The notes below the pieces were generated by a model. It worked only from the letters and a program-made list of their open reading frames with translations. It ran no database searches and was not told the origin of the DNA. From positions 17,435,001 through 17,499,000 of the forward strand of contig CM034550.1 of assembly GCA_020055645.1 (NCBI GenBank): a stretch of DNA of 64,000 nt, given 5' to 3'. The translations under genes and the position numbers were made by a program. Every line of letters begins with the position of its first letter. Within the stretch, counting starts at the first letter, position 1. Shown here piece after piece: positions 11,601-22,904 of this stretch. This stretch comes from Tomocerus qinae (taxonomy: Eukaryota > Arthropoda > Collembola > Entomobryomorpha > Tomoceridae).

Positions 11601-13562
11601 AAACTTATGCAATTAAGATGGCGAGAGTAAGAGCGCCGAAGAACCGAGGAGTAATAGTGAAAGAAAGGAAGCCAAGTATGAACCATGGCGAATCCAATTC
11701 AAACCCGGCAACCACAGAATGGTGAAAGCATTTAGTATTTAGGAAAATTTACGAGTTTCGCTCTCTCCCGTTTTATCCTCCCCCTCGACTCTACTAAATC
11801 TTCTTAAGTAAGTAACTAACTAACTAAAGAACAAAGAAAACAACAGGAATACATCCCATTGATTTCTAACTCTAGGAATGCTCTTATTACTCCACCCAAC
11901 TAACAACTGAGAGCTGCAACCCTGAAATTTGATTTTGTGCACATGGAAGTTAAGTGGCTACCTTGAAAGAGAAACAACGGCTTATTATGAGCACTTTCCA
12001 ATTTACAACAAGGCTAATTGCAAGCATACATAAATTCTTGACCTCGATATTTGTACCTAACACAGCATGTCGTATTCTGTGAAAACTATAATTTTACTTT
12101 CCACATGAACATTCAAAGTGCAGAGTAAATAATACACCAAACTATGGCTATGTACTTATTTTCTAATGAAATGACAGGCTTAGACTGGAATTAACAACTT
12201 GACAATTTACGAAATGTTCAGCCCGACCACATAAATGTCCCTCCTTCTGCATTTGTTCATTGTTTTAGGTCAATTTCTGGAAATTAAATATTGAATTAGA
12301 GACATTTGCATTTTGGCCTTGTTTTGTCAATAAAATCAGGTCATATGAAATAAGATTTTATGTTTGGAGGAGGTGATTTGGTGTGGAAAGAACCATAAGG
12401 CTAGAATTTCTATAGTAAAAGCAGTTTGTGTCTAATTTATGGAGATTGTAAGAGGGAATGTCACTTTGGCCATGCATTTTCCGTTAGTTTTACCGCTGTA
12501 CTTAATAAAGTGACAATGGGCTGAACATTTGTGACGTATCTACTTATGTACAAGTTTTCCTCGCATAAATACTTTATGTTTACTTTACATTATGGCTAGG
12601 TTAAGTTTTAGATGGGGAACATAACTCAGCTGTAATATAAATGGTGTTAATACATTCTGCATTATAGCTATAATAGTATTAGGATGGGTGTGGTGGGATA
12701 TGTCCCTTCATCCTAGTGGGCTAACCTGAGCCACCAAGTTAACTGAACCAAGTAACTACAGTATTTATTGATTGCAGTTTATGATGGTAAGCCATAAGCA
12801 GAGGCACTTTCCTTCTTTCCAAAGGAACCTCCATTTATGTATTTATGTACACTTTCCTATACTAAACTAAGCATCCCATGACAAGCTACGCTAAAACCAA
12901 GCCAAATTGCTCACTCGACTAGAATTTTACAGGGTTACTAGTAGATAGTTTATTGCCTCCTACACACACAACCCCATTACTATTATGTACTTCGAATTTA
13001 CATGCACAAATTAGTCAAGTTGTACTAAACCTAAGACTGCTACACCACCAAACTCACAAACATAAAATTATTACATCTATATCTAGCTACTGTATTATTT
13101 TACGGTAGAAACCGTGCACATACTCTACCAAAGTTATAATAATGTCAAACTTCAAATAAAAATTGACATGTCTTGATTTCTAAGCCTTAGGTATGAGCAA
13201 AGTGTAAATCATGACGTAAAATTTAACAACGTGCCAGATTAACAACGACATGTCAGGTAAAACCTACTGGGCTTACACATTTATTTATTTCCTATTCAAC
13301 ATGATTTTAAACACATTGAAAAATTTGACACTAAACGTTTACCAACATTGAGAAAAATAACATTATTTATGTCTTGTCAAATTATACTGCAAAAAACGTC
13401 AATATTCCGGGTGAATTAAAAATCGTATCGTTCAAAATTGCCATTATGTGGTAACTGTAGGTCGTTTCTTGTGTAATCAGCTTATGAAGTGTTATGAGTA
13501 AATATTTTTGCCGAAGAGAAATACAAAATTTGTTTAATCAAAATGCTTTTTCACAATTCATC
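8639..13562. other. Non-coding stretch
   Basis: About 4.9 kb without a supportable gene. Open frames are below 90 codons; the longest (11299–11565, +, 88 aa) has no domain I recognise. A fragment at about 12340–12361 resembles the start of the Copia LTR (a TCATATGAAAT then AAGATTT pattern) but is too short to call. Confidence 0.4.
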
Positions 13563-13563
13563 A

Positions 13564-13569
13564 TTTATT
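13564..13569 (-). terminator. Polyadenylation signal for the cysteine-rich gene
   Basis: Minus-strand AATAAA about 140 nt downstream of the stop codon at 13708, a normal distance for a short 3' UTR. Confidence 0.45.
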
Positions 13570-13707
13570 AACGCCACAATGCTATAGAATGCCATACTAC
13601 TAGACAAATACTAATAAAATTTAAAATGTCTTACAATTGCTCTACCAAATTATTGGAGAAAATTAGTATCAGCCGTTTTCTTCACCAAGCTATTTTGTTC
13701 CAAGTAA

Positions 13708-14286
13708 TTACTGAGCTATTTGGAGTAATAACCAACAAAGAACAAAGGTGACAGAAGGAATGAAGTTTTTTCCAGTTAACTTTGTCTGGGGACCGGAACT
13801 TTTGGCGAAAAAGGCTTCTACACCAGGATGCAAGGTTCGTTCCGGTCTAGGATCCGATGTGCAATTGACGATTCCTGGTTTGCAAACGCAAGTATCTAAT
13901 TCACATGTAGCGTCGTCCACGCATTTGATTGACCTATCACAAAGACTTCCAGGAAGGGCAAGACATTTTTTTGCTTTGAGATCCCATGTTATCCAATGTC
14001 CATCCGTAGTCTGCTCAATACAATCACATATACCATCATCCTCTGTGTCAACGCCATAACATACCAGAAGGTCTTGTACATCGCACACTTTCTTGTTAAA
14101 ACGCTCATAAGCTTTTAGTGCTGTATCTTTGTTTGTCCAATCGTCTGCAAATTTTAGATAGCCGTTTGGAATACAGCCTGTTTCGCCTGCACCGAGAGTA
14201 TCTAAAATAGGGTGGCTATTTATCCCGTGAACTTCTGCAAGATCACAGAGAAATATGACGAATACCGCAAAATTTATCGTAATCAT
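13708..14286 (-). CDS. Secreted, probably GPI-anchored cysteine-rich protein
   Basis: 192-aa single-exon frame. Residues 1–21 form a signal peptide (hydrophobic FAVFVIFLCDLAEVHG, cleavage plausible after G21). The mature part has 12 cysteines (38, 68, 76, 87, 89, 108, 116, 122, 128, 133, 135, 142). The closely spaced CDC, CELDTCVC and CKPG pattern near 122–142 resembles an EGF/EB-type knot. N141-C-T is an N-glycosylation sequon. Residues about 174–192 are hydrophobic with no charged tail, as in GPI-attachment signals. Small extracellular proteins of this style are common in arthropods, but I do not recognise a named family. The start is the first ATG, giving a well-formed signal peptide. The only convincing host gene in the window. 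Confidence 0.7.
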   Translation of the reverse strand: MITINFAVFVIFLCDLAEVHGINSHPILDTLGAGETGCIPNGYLKFADDWTNKDTALKAYERFNKKVCDVQDLLVCYGVDTEDDGICDCIEQTTDGHWITWDLKAKKCLALPGSLCDRSIKCVDDATCELDTCVCKPGIVNCTSDPRPERTLHPGVEAFFAKSSGPQTKLTGKNFIPSVTFVLCWLLLQIAQ

Positions 14287-15207
14287 TTTAAACTATTAGT
14301 AGCATCCACAGCCAAGAAAGAATAGGATTTTCTGGAAACTTGTGAAACTTCGTACAATACACAAATACTTTTAGAAAGCACCTACAGGAGCGATTTCTCA
14401 GTATTTTCAAGAAGATGCCAAGAAGGAAGTGTAACATGAATGCCAACATGAATGCAAGGTTTGGCAATAATAATGATTTGAAATATTATCGCTGTCATGG
14501 TACAAGGTCATAAGAAATCCAATTGCCTTGTACCTTTTTATTTAGTATTTTAATCATGCAGATGAATAACTGGAAATATAATCAAGACTTCCTGTATTCT
14601 ATTCTTATTATTTCATAATAAGAGAATCAAGAGTCGGAGTCAAATTTTTGAAAATCACCTTAGCTACTAGCTAACTTTTATTTAAAATCCCTCTCCTTCC
14701 CCTTAGCATAAAATTGTACACTGTAGGTACCAAAGGTATCAATTCGGTGTATTATCATACTTTGGTGACCCCATTTATGCTAAGAGGTTGTTGAGGGGAT
14801 AAATGTGCAAGGTGCTGGTGCAAGGTGCTAAATTCCGACTCCGACCCCAGACTACTGGAAATAGTCTTCTGCTTTGTTGGTTGTGCGAAATTCGAAATGA
14901 AACATCTATAGAAAAATTCGTTTGGACTGGTCAAGACAAGAGATACTAAAACGGAGAATATAATTTACGAATGTATCATTAGAAGATATCGTCGATGTAT
15001 AATAACACTGAAGCATATTCCACAGTATGCTTTTCTTGAAATTAGCACGCAGATATAGTGCATTTGTCATAAAACAATGTTGATTTAATTTAGAATGAGA
15101 TATTGCAGTTCTCTTTTGAAATCCTTTGTTGTGAAGTCTTTTTTAATTGTGACAATATATTCAGAATTATACCTGTCATAGACTAATGAGAAATATTTTT
15201 TATAATA
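14287..15207. other. Intergenic stretch upstream of the cysteine-rich gene
   Basis: No gene. It includes a 9-bp inverted repeat (GGTACAAGG at 14499–14507 with CCTTGTACC at 14526–14534) and the 14631–14842 foldback listed separately. The promoter of the minus-strand gene should lie just above 14286, but no clear TATA box stands out. Confidence 0.35.
14631..14842. repeat. MITE-like foldback with GTCGGAGTC ends
   Basis: The left end reads AGAGTCGGAGTCAAATTT and the right end, reverse complemented, reads GGGTCGGAGTCGGAATTT, an imperfect terminal inverted repeat about 210 bp apart. No clear target duplication and no coding capacity. GAGTCGGAGTC-type repeats are simple enough that chance or an internally duplicated SINE fragment remain possible. 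Confidence 0.35.
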
Positions 15208-15352
15208 GTATGGATAGCAACATGACAATCATAGAGCTAAACTTTTGATGTTATTCGATTTATTTTCAGAATAATATTACCTATTGATCCACAGACACTT
15301 GTTTATCGACATCAAAAGTTTAGCTCTATGATTGTCATGTTGCTATCCATAC
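15208..15352. repeat. Perfect 44-bp inverted repeat (hairpin), 57-bp spacer
   Basis: The arm 15208–15251 is the exact reverse complement of 15309–15352 (outer ends GTATGGATAG and CTATCCATAC). No mismatches in 44 bp; pairing stops on both sides of the arms. The spacer (15252–15308) is AT-rich and non-coding. It could be a small foldback transposon, a recent inverted duplication or an RNA hairpin locus. Confidence 0.85.
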
Positions 15353-15365
15353 GAATACGTTGCAA

Positions 15366-16154
15366 TAGCTCCCGTATTGGACTAGCTCCCCTATTGTAAT
15401 AGCTCCCCGTTGGAGCTGCTCCCTATTGTAGTAGCTCCCCGTTGGACCAGCTCCCTATCGTATTAGCTTCCCGTTAGACCAGTTCCCGATATGAGTAATA
15501 AGGAGAAACGGCAGAACGAAAATCGAAACTACAAAACTTAGCAACTTGAGACGTGTTGAGATGTGATTCCAATAATGTATATTGGAAAACTCTTCCGTAA
15601 ATCACTTAGTTGCACAAAAAGCAATAAATATTTGCTGTTATAGCACAAATTGTTACTAAAAAAAGGACTAGCATAAGGAAAAATGGCATAAACGAGATTG
15701 GTCACTATTATTATTACTTGATAATAATATGTATCTTAATTTATTAATGTGTATAATTATTACTAATGTGCAGTGGCCAAGCGGGCAGGCTTCATCAACA
15801 AAAGTAAAAACTTCAACTAAGATATCAGTACTGCAAAAATATTATAAATTTAATTAGAAAAATATATTACTAATTACAACGAGAAATTCAAGTACAGGTA
15901 AACAGAGTACAGACGACAGGAGATTTCCATTACACTATTGGAATCCCATAGTCTCATCATTCCCATGACCAATCCACCTCCACGTCTCAAGTTACTAAAT
16001 TTTGTAGTTTCGAATTTCGTTCTGCTGTTTCTCCTTATTTCCCATACCGGGAGCAAGTCCAACGGGGAGCTATTACAATAGGGAGCTATTACAATAGGGA
16101 GCTATTGCAACAGGGAGCTATTACAATAGGGGAGCTAGTCCAATACGGGAGCTA
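15366..16154. mobile_element. Foldback/MITE-like element with iterated AGCTCCC ends
   Basis: The termini 15366–15407 and 16113–16154 are perfect 42-bp inverted repeats starting TAGCTCCCGTATTGGACTAG. Each end continues inward with further degenerate copies of a unit of about 17 bp (TAGCTCCCTATTGTAA-like): about seven on the left to about 15490 and about five on the right from about 16055. The 560-bp middle is AT-rich without a credible ORF, so the element would be non-autonomous. I see no convincing target-site duplication. Iterated inverted ends are typical of Foldback-type elements. Confidence 0.6.
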
Positions 16155-18062
16155 ATGCGTTGATACCAATAAATCTTGGGATTTTTTGGTTTCAGTGTGC
16201 AAATGGCTATTGAAGGTGTGATCTGACTAATGTATCTGTACCAAAAGCTAGGAAACCATTCAACGCAATACTCATTGTCATTTCTGAAATGTAATCGGCC
16301 ATGTCAACACGTAGACAATTTGACAAAAAACTTTTAGTCTAAAGCTTTCAGTAAGCGTTACGCTTTGCACACTCATCCACTCCATTGCACACATCATAAA
16401 TTTCACTTTGGAATTACACTGTTATTCCACTTTGTATTACCTTTTGAGTATGTGTAGTCGTTGATCGTCCCGTACAGTGCAAGAAACAAGAGTAATAGTG
16501 CAGTGGTAGACTGTCGGAAAAAATAAAAAGGAAAAGAGAGGAGCATAAGTGCAGAGAACAATAACAAATCCTTGAACAAAGTGTGAAAATGGAAAATGCA
16601 TAAAATATGCAGGTTACTTTTGACAGTAACAATTTTCCATTAGCAGAAAGTTTAAAACGAGAGCTGCAAGCCAAGACACAAAAACAATTTTACAGTATTT
16701 TTGTGTAAGGATGTGAATAGGAAAACAACACACGCGTCATTCAAGGTTGATTTTCAAGGTAGATAGATTCACGTGTGGGTATAAATAAATAGTTGGTAAA
16801 ACGCCCTGACATATTAGACGGTTTACCATATCGTAGTAGCCCAGTGAGATAATTGGTGAATGCATTCATCCCTTTCTTCCCAATTGAATAGACCTTTACT
16901 TTGTAGCAAATTTCTTTCCGTATCCAGCAATCCAAGCATTGCAGATCGTAAATTGTAAACAGACGTTTCCTGGTAGATAGAAAGGGAAAGCGGAAGAAGA
17001 GCAGTGTCGGCAGGAGAGGAGTTGGTTCATTTTTGCCCTTTTGTTTCCTCCTCTCCACGACTACTTTAATTCAAAATGTACTAAATAATTCAAGATTCAT
17101 GACTACAGGCTTTAGTGAAGAGAGGAAGAAAGTATTTCTACCCAACACAATCTAGCATTGCTAGAACATACACACTGTTCAATTTTCAACCCGGTCAATT
17201 CAGCAATGAGTGGTTTGGTTTCGTTGGTTTTCCTCCTACTACTCCTTCGGTTATACTAATGTAAGTGTAAGAGTGTTCGGCGTTCCGGAGAAAGAAATAG
17301 TTACTGCTGCATGTTGCACGGTCTTAAATAAACAGACAGGAGAAAATTCAGTTTCGCCTCGTTCTGCTCTGGTTAGTTACAGTTAGGTCCCAGACTTTGT
17401 TGCATTACTTCACTTCGCTATTTTACTTTGAGTTACATGTTAGAAATAAAACAAACTTAAGTTAGATTACGCGAAGCATCTTTCCGATGAAATCAAGTGA
17501 AATGAAATGAAAGCCAAAGGGCATGCCATGCAATATGTACATATACATACATTCTTCTAACTTCCAACACAGAGAAAACCCTGTGGCTTCGCTTCACTTC
17601 CCTACTACTTAATACATACTTTCCTATTCTCTTTTCCAACAAGTTACTCAAACCTTTTCCCTTGACTTGTTTTCCCTGTACTAAGTATACCTTATTTCAA
17701 TTGATGTCTCCAGTAGTCCAGTTTGTCAGATACCTAAAATTAGTCTACTTTGTACTTGCAATTAGAAATTATACACTCTAACTCTAACTATTCAAACTTG
17801 CTAAAGGCTATTCATGTCGTCTCTGAACAATGCAAATATCTTTCCATTATCCTTATGAATAACTCTAGATATCGTTTAAATGTGTTTGTTCGAGAACTTT
17901 GTCCTTTTTCAACTATTATGTACCTACTGTTGGATTTGTTTCACTGCTCTCGGTTTGTTTGCCATTTCCCTGCACGGACCTTTTGAATTGTTAATAGTAT
18001 GTATGACTATCTCGATTGTAGAAATAGTAGAGCTATGCATTTATGCGATGGTTAGGTTTAAA
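16155..18062. other. Non-coding stretch left of the large element
   Basis: No gene is supported. The longest frame (16741–17058, minus, 105 aa) has no domain features. This is the host DNA into which the large element inserted. Confidence 0.4.
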
Positions 18063-18068
18063 TGCACT
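18063..18068. repeat. Left 6-bp target-site duplication TGCACT
   Basis: TGCACT directly precedes the AGTAGTGGTGG terminus and is repeated directly after the other terminus (37949–37954). Six-base duplications are characteristic of Polinton/Maverick integrases. Confidence 0.85.
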
Positions 18069-18351
18069 AGTAGTGGTGGTTAAGTGTTTTTCCGACCATT
18101 TTGGTCTCATTTTGACTCATCTCCATATATCCCATATAAAAAAGCCATTTCATGCAAGCGATATATCTATAAGCACAAGCTCCCCCCTTCTGTCTACCGC
18201 TCCCCCTCCCACCCATAGTAGGGAGGTACATTAAGTTTCTCGTCATTCCGCACCTGGTCCCTCCCACTTTCTTTTATAAGGGACCGTAAGCCCCCAAAGC
18301 ATGTATAAGCAGTATAAGCCATATATCATATTGCCTAGCATATAGTCCCTA

Positions 18352-18430
18352 TACACCTCCTCGCTCGTGTCAACCTCGCACGCGCTAACACCTCCTCAGG
18401 TGTGACAACACCTCCTCGCGCGCGCCGACT
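18352..18430. promoter_or_regulatory. CpG-rich subterminal patch with iterated ACACCTCCTC
   Basis: In an otherwise AT-rich TIR, this patch is rich in CG dinucleotides (GCTCGTG, GCACGCGC, GCGCGCGCCG). It carries ACACCTCCTC three times (about 18353, 18389, 18409), one inside the palindrome-like CACCTCCTCAGGTG. The same patch occurs at the mirrored position in the right TIR (about 37595–37672), so it was present before the arms diverged. Role unknown; origin, promoter or terminal-protein recognition sites are possible. Confidence 0.45.
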
Positions 18431-18514
18431 TAATGTCGCACAAGACAAGCACTCGCCGCTTGTCAATCACAGTCAATCAGGTCAACCTACCTCAACACGC
18501 ACTCTTATAACACA

Positions 18515-18537
18515 CTATATACTACTATAGTATATAG
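18515..18537. repeat. 10-bp perfect hairpin CTATATACTA/TAGTATATAG
   Basis: Two 10-bp arms separated by CTA. The mirror copy in the right TIR lies near 37487–37509. It sits between the CpG-rich patch and the C tracts, so the three motifs form one conserved subterminal block. Confidence 0.55.
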
Positions 18538-18541
18538 ACAC

Positions 18542-18653
18542 CACCCTCCCCACCCAAAATTTTTTACCCCCCACCCCCCCAAAAAAATCAAATTTTTAAA
18601 AATTTTTTACCCCCCACCCCCCAAAAAAATTGACCCCCCCCCAACTTAACACA
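18542..18653. repeat. C-tract block (G-quadruplex potential on the minus strand)
   Basis: At least five runs of 4–9 C separated by short A/T runs. The complementary strand has enough G runs for G-quadruplex formation. The right TIR holds the mirrored G-tract block on the plus strand (37385–37482). Confidence 0.65.
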
Positions 18654-18901
18654 GAACGACGTGGACTGAGATGCTTCCACTCGAAAAGCTGATGGCCGAC
18701 TGAGCTGTCCCGCCTAAGTACACTGGAGTAATAGACATTCAGAACATGTGCTTCCCATGCCTCCCTTGCCATGCCGCGTTATTTCCCCCACGACTTTTCA
18801 AATCTCTGCATGCTTTACTGCTCTACTCACTCAAGTGTACGTACCCTTCTCTGTAAGGAGTTGCCTGTCTACCCAATAAGTATATCCACCCTATAACCTC
18901 T

Positions 18902-19018
18902 CTCTATAATTATATTTCATAATATAGCATCTCTATAATTATATTTCATAATATAGCATCTCTATAATTATATTTCATAATATAGCATCTCTATAATTAT
19001 ATTTCATAATATAGCATC
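18902..19018 (+). repeat. 29-bp minisatellite, four copies
   Basis: The unit TCTCTATAATTATATTTCAT plus AATATAGCA is repeated four times almost perfectly. The right TIR (about 37062–37125) carries only about two copies, so the array has changed length since the TIRs were identical. Confidence 0.85.
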
Positions 19019-19717
19019 CCTATAACTATATTTAACTATGTACTATCACTATAGTTATAATTCAGTGTGTGGCGGCTATATAGTTCAATATGTAGCATCT
19101 ATATAATTTACTGCCTAGCATCTTTATTGAATATTAAATGCACAAAATAATTTCAGAATATTAAACAAGCGAATGCTACTGTCTCTAAAATATTCAGTCA
19201 ATTCTATTTATATCTCCCCTCCCTCGCCAGATGTTTACGCCATCAAGCAAAAACTCCCCCTCCTAACAAAAATGCTCTTGCTCTTCTTTCCAACTTACTC
19301 CTTACGTCGACTTATTTACATTATGCTTACATGAATGTAAAAGATCATTTTCTATTCGTTATAATAAACCTATTTCTTATCCCTTATAATAAAACTCTTT
19401 ACAAATGCCTATCATCTATCGATTGTGAGGACTCACTCTCGGTAATCTTTCCATACCCACTAAGTATAACTACTCATCTTTCTTGTCTACCCGTGTATAT
19501 AGTATTTTATATACCTACAGCAGTCTAACTAGAAGTTTATCTAATTCTACTTCATATATTCTATCTATCTATCTCTATAAAGCAGGAATATCATTTTAGG
19601 TTTATAAAATAAATGAGATTTCATTACAAAAATGTCAAGTTGTCAGGGTAAAAATGTAGGAGAAATAGGTATGAGAAATACTTTAAACAAGATAGTAGAT
19701 TGGTGTAAAAAATAAAA

Positions 19718-20035
19718 TTGGTTGATGAACAGAAACTTTTAAAAATAACATGAGAAGCAAAATTAAGTTTTAGAAAAAAAATTGGTTGATGAACAGAAAC
19801 TTTTAAAAATAACATGAGAAGCAAAATAAAGTTTTAGAAATAAAATTGGTTGATAAATAGAAACTTTTAGAAATAACATGAGAAACAAAATAAAGTTTTA
19901 GAAAAAAAATTGGTTGATGAACAGAAACTTTTAGAAATAACATGAGAAGCAAAATAAAGTTTTAGAAATAAAATTGGTTGATAAATAGAAACTTTTAGAA
20001 ATAACATGAGAAACAAAATAAAGTTTTAGAATTAA
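19718..20035 (+). repeat. 64-bp minisatellite, five copies
   Basis: Units begin TTGGTTGATGAACAGAAACT or TTGGTTGATAAATAGAAACT at 19718, 19782, 19846, 19910 and 19974. The right TIR has about two units (about 36208–36330). It is too AT-rich and frame-inconsistent to be coding. Confidence 0.85.
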
Positions 20036-20149
20036 AATAGGGAGATAAGTTTAATAAATAATTTTTATTTCAACAACCGAGAAAAGATAAAGTGAAAAAA
20101 ATTGGTATGAGGGAAGAGAAGAGAGGGGGGGAAGAGAAGCAAAATCACG

Positions 20150-20590
20150 AGAATCTAATCGCAACAAAAAGTAAAACTATACAGAATAGAAACGAATTGG
20201 GACAAGATGTAAAAGTATGAAATAGGAACGACTCCCAACAAAAAGTAAACTACGAAATAGAAACGAATTGGGACAAGAAGTATATCTTTATGAAATAGAA
20301 AAGAATCTTAGCAAAAGTAAACTGAATGAAATAGAAATGTATCTTAGCAAGATGTAAAACTACGAAATAGAAAAGAATCGTAACAAAAGTAAAACTCTAC
20401 GATAGAAATAATCGTGTTGAGAAGTAGTAACAAAAAGAAATGTAATGAGAGATGAGAAATTCTGGCTGCAAGAGAATAGAATCGTAAGAAAAGTAAAACT
20501 CTACGAGAGAGATAAGTCGTGATGAGAAGTAGGAACAAAAAGAAATGTAATGAGAGATGAGAAATTCTAACTGCAAGAGAATAGAATGTT
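20150..20590 (+). repeat. Degenerate tandem repeats including a unit of about 105 bp
   Basis: Iterated GTAAAACTACGAAATAGAAA and GAATTGGGACAAG motifs (20150–20400), then a 105-bp unit starting near TCGTGTTGAGAAG (20412) and again at 20517. A mirrored array occurs at about 35640–36070. The frames opening MKKRYSKKGRIPP in both TIRs lie in this array and are considered spurious. Confidence 0.65.
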
Positions 20591-21759
20591 CGAGGGGGAA
20601 TCCTCCCCTTCTTACTATAACGTTTTTTCAAACAATGCTTACGTTTTCACATCTGCTCCAGCCACACTCCTTGGATTGAATAAAGGCAGGCTCAAAGATG
20701 TTTGCCAGATGTGTCTTCTCGAAAGTTCTAAACAAGATTTTGTAGAATGTGTTGGTGAATTTCATACTAAGAATAAAACTATTTTAATATCACTATGCTA
20801 GAAATAACACATTATTGAAACTTTTGGATGTATGTTTTCGAGAACGACAGGTAAGCGAAGTTTACGTAGATATCCGATAGTTCTCGTAGACACAATGAGT
20901 TATTTAGTTTGGCCATAGTCTGAATAGTCAATGGTCAAGCGGTCAAAAGTATATTAAATTAAAAGTAAATATAATTGACACTCAGCTTCGGGTATAAGTG
21001 GATTTTACTGCAAGGGTTTGGATAAAAGTTGAACAGCTACAAGAAATATTTAATTTGAACTAAACTCCAAATCATGTATGTTCTTCCTGATGTAGTTTTA
21101 GAAATTAGAGAGTGTTGGTGAACTTTAGTATGATGAAGAGGGTGAACAAGAATGAACGTGAAAAGAAATAATATCTTGAGTCACAGAACTTCTAGACTTG
21201 CTGTATTGCATGTGCGTAGTTATTTTTATCTCCCTCCCCTACTAAAGTATCACATTTCAATGCGGGGAAACACTTGCGATGGTCCTCAGTTCTTTTGAGA
21301 CGGTGATGCAATAATTCTAAACAAACGAATGTGCATAATAAAAAAATGATCTTCCCTAAGAAGTTATACAATGCTCAACAGAACCCTAAATCTATTTTCA
21401 TCTCCCCCTTTGCCATTGAAAAACTCTACCCTAGTATATTTTATATTCCTTCACAAACTTACTTTATTATAATACTGAAATTGACTGTATTCAGATATAA
21501 ACATACATCCCACGCACTATCTGTAAAGTAACTATATAGTTTGGAATTACTCCACTAGCAAATTCACTATATCCATGTTAGCGTGTACGTATTCTTCCAC
21601 CTCGCTGAATAGATTTCATGGGCGCTTGATGACTAAATTAAATGTATAAGAATTTTTAGAATCTATTTTGGTGTAGGACAAACAGTATTTGCAGAACTAA
21701 TGTAATACCAATCACATTTGAAATAAGATTCCTGAAAGAAAAAATTATACAAAAGAAAC

Positions 21760-22420
21760 AAAAAAATTAAAGAACCTGAAAGTAGAAAAATAATTTAGAA
21801 AATAAAAATGAGTGGTAGAAAAGTAATAACTTAATTGAGAAAATAAATTAAAGGAGCTGAAAGTAGAAAAATAATTTAGAAAAAGAAATGAATGGTAGAA
21901 ATGGAATAACTTAATTGAGAAAATAAATTAGAGAAACTGAAAGTAGAAAAAGAATTTAGAAAAGGAAAATGAGTGGTATGATTGTTAAATAAAGAAAATT
22001 AAACGGGAAACTTAGAAATCGAATTTAGAAAATAGTATAATTATTAAAGAACCAAAATAAACTAGCATAAATTTTAGAGAAAGAAGTAAGAAAAACCAAA
22101 TTAACTAACATAGCATTGAAGAAAAAAGCAAGAAAAACTAAATAAAACTAACACAAGTAAAGAGAAAAGGAAGAAAAACCAAATAAAACTCGCATAAGTT
22201 AAGAATAAAACAAGAAAAACAAAATTAAACTTACATAAGCTGGAAGAAAAAGGAAGAAAAACCAAATAAAACTCGCATAAGTTAAGAATAAAGCATGAAA
22301 AACAAAAATAAAACTCGCATAAGTTAAGAATAAATCAAGAAAAATAAAATAAAGCTTACATAAGCTGGAGAAAAAGGAAGAAAAATCATATTAAACTCGT
22401 ATTGAAATTGAAAAAATTGA
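21760..22420 (+). repeat. A-rich tandem repeats
   Basis: Repeated GAAAGTAGAAAAATAATTTA blocks (21780–21960), then many copies of AACTCGCATAAGTTAAGAAT alternating with AAGAAAAACCAAATAAA (22080–22400). One strand is almost pure purine plus A/C. Mirrored at about 33770–34500. No coding potential. Confidence 0.7.
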
Positions 22421-22678
22421 CAGAAAATCAGGAAAAATCGTATTGAAATCGAAAGAATTGAAGGAAAAGGTAGATAATTGTGTGAAATTTGTTATAAAAA
22501 CAGCGTAAAACATGCTGAAATTAGCTAATATCACGCTAAAACACGATAAACACGATAATCAGTTGTGTAGATTTACTTTGAAAACCAGTACTTGGTGTGG
22601 TGAATTCATATAATGTTTTGATACATTGTTAATAAAATACAGTAGTTCTAGTTCAATCATGCAACATATTTATTCTTC

Positions 22679-22795
22679 TTTTATGCTTAAATAGAATATT
22701 TTATGTAACATTTTAATTTTTTTATGCTTTAATGGAATATTTTATGTAAATTTTAATTCTTTTATGCTTAAATAGAATATTTTATGTAAATTTTG
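22679..22795 (+). repeat. Short tandem repeat, three copies
   Basis: TTTTATGCTTAAATAGAATA followed by TTTTATGTAA is repeated three times with small changes. The mirrored copies lie at about 33398–33506. Confidence 0.6.
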
Positions 22796-22904
22796 AGTAG
22801 AGAATCTTTGTCTCAGGAAAATGTTCATGACAGGCTAGTTAGTTTCTCTAGTTTTTTAAAGTATCAGGTCATCATCCTAGTGTAAGTAGTATGAATAGCT
22901 AAAT

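Noticed and set aside
12340-12365. Short similarity to the Copia LTR start (TCATATGAAAT, then AAGATTT)
   Set aside because: Under 30 bp with a gap; no further LTR or internal sequence follows.
20344-20631. Frame opening MKKRYSKKGRIPP in the left TIR and its near copy in the right TIR (35603–35887)
   Set aside because: It runs through a tandem-repeat array, is low complexity (Ser/Leu/Phe), and the two TIR copies diverge in frame after the first part, so no protein is being conserved.
20586-20801. Possible small Cys-containing ORF (QMCLLESSKQDFVECVGEF) in the left TIR
   Set aside because: The mirrored copy in the right TIR has a stop in the middle, and there is no splice or domain support.
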